From the NCBI GenBank assembly GCA_032718475.1, contig JAUCBJ010000968.1:1-64000 (forward strand): a DNA stretch of 64,000 bases, given 5' to 3'. A program made the translations under genes and the position numbers. The notes below the pieces were generated by a model, which was given only the letters and a program-made list of their open reading frames with translations, was not told the DNA's origin and searched no databases. Origin of the DNA: Nemertoderma westbladi. Its lineage: Eukaryota; Xenacoelomorpha; Nemertodermatida; Nemertodermatidae. Of this stretch, positions 24,001 through 36,000 are shown piece after piece; within the stretch, counting starts at the first letter, position 1; each line of letters begins with the position of its first letter.

Positions 24001-27000
24001 AGTAATAGAGTAGAGGAGAGCGCAGTGTGAGGATGGAGGTAATAGAGTAGAAGGGAGCGCAGTGTGAGGATGGAGGTAATAGAGTAGAGGGGAGCGCAGT
24101 GTGAGGATGGAGGTAATAGAGTAGAGGGGAGCGCAGTGTGAGGATGGATGTAATAGAGTAGAGGGGGGCGCAGTGTGAGGATGGAGGTAATAGAGTAGAG
24201 GGGAGCGCAGTGTGAGGATGGCGGTAATAGAGTAGAGGGGAGCGCAGCGTGAGGATGGATGTAATAGAGTAGAGGGGAGCGCAGTGAGGGGATTGAGGTA
24301 ATAGAGTAGAGGGGAGCGCAGTGTGAGGATGGAGGTAATAGAGTAGAGGGGAGCGCAGTGTGAGGATGGAGGTAATAGAGTAGAGGGGAGCGCAGTGTGA
24401 GGATGGAGGTAATAGAGTAGAGTGGAGCGCAGTGTGAGGATGGATGTAATAGAGTAGAGGGGGGCGCAGTGTGAGGATGGATGTAATAGAGTAGAGGGGA
24501 GCGTAGTGTGAGGATGGAGGTAATAGAGTAGAGGGGAGCGCAGTGTGAGGATGGATGTAATAGAGTAGAGGGGGGCGCAGTGTGAGGATGGAGGTAATAG
24601 AGTAGAGGGGGGCGCAGTGTGAGGATGGATGTAATAGAGTAGAGGAGAGCGCAGTGTGAGGATGGAGGTAATAGAGTAGAGGGGAGCGCAGTGTGAGGAT
24701 GGATGTAATAGAGTAGAGGGGAGCGCAGTGTGAGGATGGAGGTAATAGAGTAGAGGGGAGCGCAGTGTGAGGATGGAGGTAATAGAGTAGAGGGGAGCGC
24801 AGTGTGAGGATGGAGGTAATAGAGTAGAGGGGAGCGCAGTGTGAGGATGGAGGTAATAGAGTAGAGGGGAGCGCAGTGTGAGGATGGATGTAATAGAGTA
24901 GAGGGGAGCGTAGTGTGAGGATGGAGGTAATAGAGTAGAGGGGAGCGCAGTGTGAGGATGGATGTAATAGAGTAGAGGGGAGCGCAGTGTGGGGATGGAG
25001 GTAATAGAGTAGAGGGGAGCGCAGTGAGGGGATGGAGGTAATAGAGTAGAGGGGAGCGCAGTATGAGGATGGAGGTAATAGAGTAGAGGGGGGCGCAGTG
25101 TGAGGATGGATGTAATAGAGTAGAGGGGGGCGCAGTGTGAGGATGGATGTAATAGAGTAGAGGGGAGCGTAGTGTGAGGATGGAGGTAATAGAGTAGAGG
25201 GGAGCGCAGTGTGGGGATGGAGGTAATAGAGTAGAGGGGGGCGCAGTGTGAGGATGGAGGTAATAGAGTAGAGGGGGGCGCAGTGTGAGGATGGATGTAA
25301 TAGAGTAGAGGGGGGCGCAGTGTGAGGATGGATGTAATAGAGTAGAGGGGAGCGTAGTGTGAGGATGGAGGTAATAGAGTAGAGGGGAGCGCAGTGTGAG
25401 GATGGAGGTAATAGAGTAGAGTGGAGCGCAGTGTGAGGATGGATGTAATAGAGTAGAGGGGAGCGCAGTATGAGGATGGAGGTAATAGAGTAGAGGGGGG
25501 CGCAGTGTGAGGATGGATGTAATAGAGTAGAGGGGGGCGCAGTGTGAGGATGGATGTAATAGAGTAGAGGGGAGCGTAGTGTGAGGATGGAGGTAATAGA
25601 GTAGAGGGGAGCGCAGTGTGAGGATGGATGTAATAGAGTAGAGGGGAGCGCAGCGTGAGGATGGATGTAATAGAGTAGATGGGAGCTCAGTGAGGGGATG
25701 GAGGTAATAGAGTAGAGTGGAGCGCAGTGTGAGGATGGATGTAATAGAGTAGAGGGGAGCGCAGTGTGAGGATGGAGGTAATAGAGTAGAGGGGAGCGCA
25801 GTGTGAGGATGGAGGTAATAGAGTAGAGGGGAGCGCAGTGTGAGGATGGAGGTAATAGAGTAGAGGGGGGCGCAGTGTGAGGATGGAGGTAATAGAGTAG
25901 AGGGGAGCGCAGTGTGAGGATGGAGGTAATAGAGTAGAGGGGAGCGCAGCGTGAGGATGGATGTAATAGAGTAGAGGGGAGCGCAGTGAGGGGATGGAGG
26001 TAATAGAGTAGAGTGGAGCGCAGTGTGAGGATGGATGTAATAGAGTAGAGGGGAGCGCAGTGTGAGGATGGAGGTAATAGAGTAGAGGGGAGCGCAGTGT
26101 GAGGATGGAGGTAATAGAGTAGAGGGGAGCGCAGTGTGAGGATGGATGTAATAGAGTAGAGGGGAGCGCAGTATGAGGATGGAGGTAATAGAGTAGAGGG
26201 GGGCGCAGTGTGAGGATGGAGGTAATAGAGTAGAGGGGAGCGCAGTGTGAGGATGGATGTAATAGAGTAGAGGGGAGCGCAGCGTGAGGATGGATGTAAT
26301 AGAGTAGATGGGAGCTCAGTGAGGGGATGGAGGTAATAGAGTAGAGTGGAGCGCAGTGTGAGGATGGATGTAATAGAGTAGAGGGGAGCGCAGTGTGAGG
26401 ATGGAGGTAATAGAGTAGAGGGGAGCGCAGTGTGAGGATGGAGGTAATAGAGTAGAGGGGAGCGCAGTGTGAGGATGGAGGTAATAGAGTAGAGGGGAGC
26501 GCAGTATGAGGATGGAGGTAATAGAGTAGAGGGGGGCGCAGTGTGAGGATGGATGTAATAGAGTAGAGGGGGGCGCAGTGTGAGGATGGATGTAATAGAG
26601 TAGAGGGGAGCGTAGTGTGAGGATGGAGGTAATAGAGTAGAGGGGAGCGCAGTGTGAGGATGGAGGTAATAGAGTAGAGGGGAGCGCAGCGTGAGGATGG
26701 AGGTAATAGAGTAGAGGGGAGCGCAGTGTGGGGATGGAGGTAATAGAGTAGAGGGGAGCGCAGTGTGAGGATGGAGGTAATAGAGTAGAGGGGGCGCAGT
26801 GTGAGGATGGAGGTAATAGAGTAGAGGGGAGCGCAGTGTGAGGATGGAGGTAATAGAGTAGAGGGGGGCGCAGTGTGAGGATGGAGGTAATAGAGTAGAG
26901 GGGAGCGCAGTGTGAGGATGGAGGTAATAGAGTAGATGGGAGCGCAGTGAGAGGATGGAGGTAATAGAGTAGAGGGGAGCGCAGTGAGGGGATGGAGGTA

Positions 27001-30000
27001 ATAGAGTAGAGGGGAGCGCAGTGTGAGGATGGAGGTAATAGAGTAGAGGGGAGCGCAGTGTGAGGATGGAGGTAATAGAGTAGAGGGGAGCGCAGTGTGG
27101 GGATGGAGGTAATAGAGTAGAGGGGAGCGCAGTGTGAGGATGGAGGTAATAGAGTAGAGGGGAGCGCAGTGTGAGGATGGAGGTAATAGAGTAGAGGGGA
27201 GCGCAGTGTGAGGATGGAGGTAATAGAGTAGAGGGGAGCGCAGTGTGAGGATGGAGGTAATAGAGTAGAGGGGAGCGCAGTGTGAGGATGGAGGTAATAG
27301 AGTAGAGGGGAGCGCAGTGTGAGGATGGAGGTAATAGAGTAGAGGGGAGCGCAGTGTGAGGATGGAGGTAATAGAGTAGAGGGGAGCGCAGTGTGAGGAT
27401 GGAGGTAATAGAGTAGAGGGGAGCGCAGTGTGGGGATGGAGGTAATAGAGTAGAGGGGAGCGCAGTGTGAGGATGGAGGTAATAGAGTAGAGGGGAGCGC
27501 AGTGTGAGGATGGAGGTAATAGAGTAGAGGGGAGCGCAGTGTGAGGATGGAGGTAATAGAGTAGAGGGGAGCGCAGTGTGAGGATGGAGGTAATAGAGTA
27601 GAGGGGAGCGCAGTGTGAGGATGGAGGTAATAGAGTAGAGGGGAGCGCAGTGTGAGGATGGAGGTAATAGAGTAGAGGGGAGCGCAGTGTGAGGATGGAG
27701 GTAATAGAGTAGAGGGGAGCGCAGTGTGAGGATGGAGGTAATAGAGTAGAGGGGAGCGCAGTGTGAGGATGGAGGTAATAGAGTAGAGGGGAGCGCAGTG
27801 TGAGGATGGAGGTAATAGAGTAGAGGGGAGCGCAGTGTGAGGATGGAGGTAATAGAGTAGAGGGGAGCGCAGTGTGGGGATGGAGGTAATAGAGTAGAGG
27901 GGAGCGCAGTGTGAGGATGGAGGTAATAGAGTAGAGGGGAGCGCAGTGTGAGGATGGAGGTAATAGAGTAGAGGGGAGCGCAGTGTGAGGATGGAGGTAA
28001 TAGAGTAGAGGGGAGCGCAGTGTGAGGATGGAGGTAATAGAGTAGAGGGGAGCGCAGTGTGAGGATGGAGGTAATAGAGTAGAGGGGAGCGCAGTGTGAG
28101 GATGGAGGTAATAGAGTAGAGGGGAGCGCAGTGTGAGGATGGAGGTAATAGAGTAGAGGGGAGCGCAGTGTGAGGATGGAGGTAATAGAGTAGAGGGGAG
28201 CGCAGTGTGAGGATGGAGGTAATAGAGTAGAGGGGAGCGCAGTGTGAGGATGGAGGTAATAGAGTAGAGGGGAGCGCAGTGTGAGGATGGAGGTAATAGA
28301 GTAGAGGGGAGCGCAGTGTGAGGATGGAGGTAATAGAGTAGAGGGGAGCGCAGTGTGAGGATGGAGGTAATAGAGTAGAGGGGAGCGCAGTGTGAGGATG
28401 GAGGTAATAGAGTAGAGGGGAGCGCAGTGTGAGGATGGAGGTAATAGAGTAGAGGGGAGCGCAGTGTGAGGATGGAGGTAATAGAGTAGAGGGGAGCGCA
28501 GTGTGAGGATGGAGGTAATAGAGTAGAGGGGAGCGCAGTGTGAGGATGGAGGTAATAGAGTAGAGGGGAGCGCAGTGTGAGGATGGAGGTAATAGAGTAG
28601 AGGGGAGCGCAGTGTGAGGATGGAGGTAATAGAGTAGAGGGGAGCGCAGTGTGAGGATGGAGGTAATAGAGTAGAGGGGAGCGCAGTGTGAGGATGGAGG
28701 TAATAGAGTAGAGGGGAGCGCAGTGTGAGGATGGAGGTAATAGAGTAGAGGGGAGCGCAGTGTGAGGATGGAGGTAATAGAGTAGAGGGGAGCGCAGTGT
28801 GAGGATGGAGGTAATAGAGTAGAGGGGAGCGCAGTGTGAGGATGGAGGTAATAGAGTAGAGGGGAGCGCAGTGTGAGGATGGAGGTAATAGAGTAGAGGG
28901 GAGCGCAGTGTGAGGATGGAGGTAATAGAGTAGAGGGGAGCGCAGTGTGAGGATGGAGGTAATAGAGTAGAGGGGAGCGCAGTGTGAGGATGGAGGTAAT
29001 AGAGTAGAGGGGAGCGCAGTGTGAGGATGGAGGTAATAGAGTAGAGGGGAGCGCAGTGTGAGGATGGAGGTAATAGAGTAGAGGGGAGCGCAGTGTGAGG
29101 ATGGAGGTAATAGAGTAGAGGGGAGCGCAGTGTGAGGATGGATGTAATAGAGTAGAGGGGAGCGCAGTGTGAGGATGGAGGTAATAGAGTAGAGGGGAGC
29201 GCAGTGTGAGGATGGAGGTAATAGAGTAGAGGGGAGCGCAGTGTGAGGATGGAGGTAATAGAGTAGAGGGGAGCGCAGTGTGAGGATGGATGTAATAGAG
29301 TAGAGGGGAGCGCAGTGTGAGGATGGAGGTAATAGAGTAGAGGGGAGCGCAGTGTGAGGATGGAGGTAATAGAGTAGAGGGGAGCGCAGTGTGAGGATGG
29401 AGGTAATAGAGTAGAGGGGAGCGCAGTGTGAGGATGGAGGTAATAGAGTAGAGGGGAGCGCAGTGTGAGGATGGAGGTAATAGAGTAGAGGGGAGCGCAG
29501 TGTGAGGATGGAGGTAATAGAGTAGAGGGGAGCGCAGTGTGAGGATGGAGGTAATAGAGTAGAGGGGAGCGCAGTGTGAGGATGGATGTAATAGAGTAGA
29601 GGGGAGCGCAGTGTGAGGATGGAGGTAATAGAGTAGAGGGGAGCGCAGTGTGAGGATGGAGGTAATAGAGTAGAGGGGAGCGCAGTGTGAGGATGGAGGT
29701 AATAGAGTAGAGGGGAGCGCAGTGTGAGGATGGAGGTAATAGAGTAGAGGGGAGCGCAGTGTGAGGATGGAGGTAATAGAGTAGAGGGGAGCGCAGTGTG
29801 AGGATGGAGGTAATAGAGTAGAGGGGAGCGCAGTGTGAGGATGGAGGTAATAGAGTAGAGGGGAGCGCAGTGTGAGGATGGAGGTAATAGAGTAGAGGGG
29901 AGCGCAGTGTGAGGATGGAGGTAATAGAGTAGAGGGGAGCGCAGTGTGAGGATGGAGGTAATAGAGTAGAGGGGAGCGCAGTGTGAGGATGGAGGTAATA

Positions 30001-33000
30001 GAGTAGAGGGGAGCGCAGTGTGAGGATGGAGGTAATAGAGTAGAGGGGAGCGCAGTGTGAGGATGGAGGTAATAGAGTAGAGGGGAGCGCAGTGTGAGGA
30101 TGGAGGTAATAGAGTAGAGGGGAGCGCAGTGTGAGGATGGAGGTAATAGAGTAGAGGGGAGCGCAGTGTGAGGATGGAGGTAATAGAGTAGAGGGGAGCG
30201 CAGTGTGAGGATGGAGGTAATAGAGTAGAGGGGAGCGCAGTGTGAGGATGGAGGTAATAGAGTAGAGGGGAGCGCAGTGTGAGGATGGAGGTAATAGAGT
30301 AGAGGGGAGCGCAGTGTGAGGATGGATGTAATAGAGTAGAGGGGAGCGCAGTGTGAGGATGGAGGTAATAGAGTAGAGGGGAGCGCAGTGTGAGGATGGA
30401 GGTAATAGAGTAGAGGGGAGCGCAGTGTGAGGATGGAGGTAATAGAGTAGAGGGGAGCGCAGTGTGAGGATGGAGGTAATAGAGTAGAGGGGAGCGCAGT
30501 GTGAGGATGGAGGTAATAGAGTAGAGGGGAGCGCAGTGTGAGGATGGAGGTAATAGAGTAGAGGGGAGCGCAGTGTGAGGATGGAGGTAATAGAGTAGAG
30601 GGGAGCGCAGTGTGAGGATGGAGGTAATAGAGTAGAGGGGAGCGCAGCGTGAGGATGGAGGTAATAGAGTAGAGGGGAGCGCAGTGTGAGGATGGAGGTA
30701 ATAGAGTAGAGGGGAGCGCAGTGTGAGGATGGAGGTAATAGAGTAGAGGGGAGCGCAGTGTGAGGATGGAGGTAATAGAGTAGAGGGGAGCGCAGTGTGA
30801 GGATGGAGGTAATAGAGTAGAGGGGAGCGCAGCGTGAGGATGGAGGTAATAGAGTAGAGGGGAGCGCAGCGTGAGGATGGAGGTAATAGAGTAGAGGGGA
30901 GCGCAGTGTGAGGATGGAGGTAATAGAGTAGAGGGGAGCGCAGCGTGAGGATGGAGGTAATAGAGTAGAGGGGAGCGCAGTGTGAGGATGGAGGTAATAG
31001 AGTAGAGGGGAGCGCAGTGTGAGGATGGATGTAATAGAGTAGAGGGGAGCGCAGTGTGGGGATGGAGGTAATAGAGTAGAGGGGAGCGCAGCGTGAGGAT
31101 GGAGGTAATAGAGTAGAGGGGAGCGCAGTGTGAGGATGGATGTAATAGAGTAGAGGGGAGCGCAGCGTGAGGATGGAGGTAATAGAGTAGAGGGGAGCGC
31201 AGTGTGAGGATGGATGTAATAGAGTAGAGGGGAGCGCAGTGTGAGGATGGAGGTAATAGAGTGGAGGGGAGCGCAGTGTGAGGATGGATGTAATAGAGTA
31301 GAGGGGAGCGCAGTGTGAGGATGGATGTCTTTAATAAAAGTTAATATTTAAATGATAGAATCTTTTAGGCTCATTTATTCAGGAAATCCTGTTTACCAAC
31401 ATAGGTAATCTTCCTCAGTAAACTCTTCTAAAGCTTTTATAAATTAATTTTTTGTTTGTGATACATCATGTCCCAAAAATTTGAATCGTTTTTGGTTAGA
31501 ATATCTTTGCCAAATTTCTACCAAATTACTTGGTTTTGATATCAACTGTATTAATTCCGAAAATGGGTTGATATATGGAAATTGAAAATGGATTTGGGTG
31601 GATATCGTTTCCGGAACGGGGGTATTGGCTATAAGGATAATAAGATAATAATAATATCTGAGAATTAAATCTTGAAGGTAACCTGAATATCGGTTTACAC
31701 AATAATTGCTAGACACCGAAGGGATGTATGTAGATTGAGGCAACCTGGCTTTATGATATCACCAAGAATTAGAACAGAAAGCGAAAATAAATAATAATTC
31801 TGACTCAAAAAGTTTACCAAAGTGAAAAAATTCGATTTTAACAATTTTACAATAAGATCAAACTCGTTAAGACGATCCTCCAATTTATTAATTAAACGAT
31901 AAACTAACATAGACATAGATATTAATTACATATTTGTAGACCTACTGTATGATTGCATTATCACACCACTTTGCACTCAGACTTACACGCGCACATGATG
32001 ACTTCGTGTTTCCGTTTGAGGGCGCCATGCCCCCCCCCCCCCCCCCCCCCTTCAAATGCTAGGGGGGGGGGGGGGGAGGGGCAACTGGCCCCCCGGCACC
32101 CCTTGGATCAGCGATCCGCCGCTTTTCTTAGCTACCGTTCAACACTTTGTTCCAGGGCATTCTAATAACGTATTCCATCTAATTGTTCATATATTATTTA
32201 CAGCAAAAGATTCGCAAACAAGGAAAACCGTATGGTAATTGCGCTACGAAATGGTCGGATATTCCGAGTCTGGATGGGTTGACAGTCGCTGGTAACTATA
32301 CGAGACGAGCCTGTGAGAAGTATTGTCTGGCTAAAAAGGTGCTGGCCGAATGTGGATGTGCAGACAATTACATCCTAGAGAACACAACAATTTGTAAACC
32401 AATTAATATAACCCAAGGTGATACATTATAATGACACCATAACCCTTAATACAACAACCATTTTTAGGGGATCAGAGCCCCCCCCCCCCCCCCCCCCCCC
32501 ACCCCCCCTATTTTTTTTCAAATTTCAATAAAATGCTACGAAATTTGGCATGATCATAGATCGGCACCTTTTCTAGTTCGAAATCGTCAAACCATCTTCA
32601 CCCAACACGCCATCTTCATTATTATTAGCCGCCATCTCACGCATTATTTTTTACTTCAATCACAGCTACCTAGAATTCTAGAATATTAATTATTATTTAA
32701 AACGTCTAAAAACCGACCCCCTAAAAATGATTGTTGTATTAAGGGTTAAGGTTTATATAACATTGACAACTTTATTGTGGTAAACACTACAAAGACAAAA
32801 ATAGATCTAAATTGTAGCGAAAATGTAATTATTATTATTTTGAAGAATAATGCTACTTTATGTGTAATGAATGGGAGAATCTTTTAGGCTCGTTAAGCCA
32901 AGGAATGCCTGGTCACCACCATGGGTGATGATCATCTTTCACAGTAAATCCTTCCACTCTCTTTCCCAAGTAAACAAAATGAGCCTTTGGCATAAAAAAA

Positions 33001-36000
33001 AATCCCGCAAACAAATGAGAGCGAATTAATTTTTTATCACCACAAATGATAAAACCAAATGTTTGTGGCGGTCATTGATATTCAAATTACCGTAAGTCTT
33101 TTTCCAGAAAAGTGTCGCTTGCGTGTCTACAACAGTTACAAAACGCAGAAATTCAACTGTAGTTGCCATCCTGCTTGTTACCAAGAGAACTACCAAGCGT
33201 TCAGTAGCGCCTCTCGATGGCCTTCTCAACAATACATGGTAAGTGATTTACATTAAAGCTGCAGTTTGATGGCCAATTGAATTATGACCGAGAATTTGGT
33301 CTTTGCAATTAAAACCAAAACTAAATAAATTATGGCAGGCTACAGTAGTGCCCAGGTACAGGTTGGATATGCATCTATGCAATAGTAATGCAAGCATAAC
33401 ACAGAAGGCAAACTTGGATCAGGGTAACAAAAGGGCCCCTACAGTCGGTAGCAGTGCTATAGGCCTTGGATAGGCGGAAGGTAATCAACTAACGTCTAGC
33501 CATGTAGACCATGTCGGCGGAAAGTAATTAACCAACGGCGGTCTACTGCGAAGACGCTTGTAGGAGTTGCGACCGCGAGCGGTTTACTCCCGCAATTGAA
33601 AGATATGAGAATGATAACCAAACCACCCAGAATAATTACAACACAAAGTGGAGGAACAGAATAACAATGCGAGACATACAGCTCGTCCAACTAATTGGTC
33701 CGGACCACAGAATCGTATCTGCAGGAGTCAGACTCAGTTTGAGAAATATAAATATAATTTGTGCCCATCACGCCAGCAAACACAGGACAAGCAAGCGAAT
33801 CAACATGACTGGCGAATGGGCGACTGAGAATTGACAATGCAGATAGAAAAAAGATGATAGCCCAGAAGAACGTGTTGGGAAATGGAAAGATAACTTCAGC
33901 AACTTGCTTGGGCAGTCACAAAACAACGAGTTCAGACCTACAAGGAATATATAATATGACAATATGCAATGTATAGAAACAAGGTACTTCACACCTGCCA
34001 TACTCCAGAGAAGCTGAACAGGTATGGAAAACAGGAGTGCTGAACAAACCATCCTTTATTGGATGTTTGCATAAGGATGCTGAAAGGGGAAAATCCATCA
34101 CCAATTCGGACTAAATGTCAACTTTTTTTTTGAACAAAGATACGCCTCCATCGAGACAAATTTGTTTTACTAATTAATAATAATAAATAGCACAATAAGG
34201 TATGTATATGAAGCAAGGAAGTCAACTTTTTAAAGCCTCTTCTCCAAAAAGGAGACCTCGGTGTACTCCGGGATGAGTCTCCTTGTGGTAGCTGCCAAAA
34301 TATACAACGATACGGGAATTTCCGGTTTGGGGGGCACTAAAACGCTAAAAAACGCATGTGTCTAAAACACTTGTCTGTTAGCAAAACACTTAGAAAATTT
34401 TTCTCATATTCATTTCTACATTGTCTATATGTGAAAAGACTCTGATATTTTTCTCAAATTTCCCGGTCTCCTCGGGGAAATAGCGGGAAAAAAGAAAGAA
34501 AAATTTTCCCAAAATTTTTAAAGATTTTAGATAAACATGGTTTTCTCAATCCATATTTTTATTATACATAACAGCATAATCTGAGTATAATAATAGCTAT
34601 TAATAACTTCTTCTACAAAATTCAGATTTCGGGCCGTGAAATTAACTGTACTGGGCAATATGGGTCATTTTGAACCACAACAGCCAACAAACTGTGTGTA
34701 AAATGTTTTTATTCGATTATTTCTAAACAAAGGACATGAGCTAGGGAGGTAGTAAGTAGTAGTACATATTATAAACCAAAAGACACTCTCGGATGTCACT
34801 AAGTAACAACCCCCTGCACTGTAGAATTCAAAAGTTACCAAGCTGCATTCATTGCATTGGGTCAATTTAACCCATATCGGCCGTACTGGAGTTTTTAAAT
34901 GTTGATGGAAACTTGACGACAATTGATAATATAATCAAATATAGAGGTTGAGATTTCCAGTACCTTGGGATACCATCTAGAAATCAGATCTCTCCAGACA
35001 CCTGAAGACTAAGTTCTTTCGAGCCACAGTGGAAAGTGTATTTATATACGGGCTGTGAGACCTGGACACTGACTAAATCACTTGAACGACGAATTGATGG
35101 TTGCTACACAAGACTACTAAGGGCAGCCCTAAACATCAGCTGGAGACAACACATGACAAACGCCGAGCTTTATGGTACAATACTACCTGTATCAACCACC
35201 CTCCGTGAAAGCAGATTACGATTCAGCGGGTACTTTCTAGAGAAGTAAAGACGAGGTCATACCAGATCTACTTTTCTGGCAACCAATACAAGGAAATGTG
35301 ACTATGTGAAAAAGGACTATGGCATACTGTATATAGACCAACTTGAAAGGTATACTGGACTTGGGAGAAACGAAATTGCGATATCTATGGAGAATCGGGA
35401 AGCCTGGAAGGATCTCATTTCGACTGTCCGAATTCGCTCAACCTAGTAGTAGTAGTAGTACCATGGTTTGTCCAGAATTCTTCCCAAAAATTGGTCTAAA
35501 TTAGTTTTGAAAGAGTCGAGGGAACAATTAGACATATTGAGTAGATTTGAGGTAAAACGTTGAACAATTTAGGTCCAACAACACCAAAACTTTCTCCGAT
35601 AAGTTATTATTCTATCCGGAACTCCTTTTGAAATAGACTGGAACACAAAGAAACGGCTCTTACGGTTATTATATAAGTAGTTTTTATTTTATGATCAATA
35701 AGTTAGGAACTTTGTTAAAGTTAGTTAGTTAGCAAAGTTAGGATATTTGTTATTTAATATTTTCCAGTATATATTATTAGGTATCTTTCAAGGCGCCTTT
35801 CAATTGAATATATTTAAAGTTCTGTAAACGTTCCCAATAATTTCTACATACATAGAAACTATGATACTAGAACTAGTTCTAGTACTATCTGAGTACTTGG
35901 GATATAATTTATTTATGCATTTTTAACTTTTAGTGGTACTTTATGGAGAGACTAAGTGAAAATCAGTCTGAGTCAATGGATTCTATTGCCAGTAAATTCA

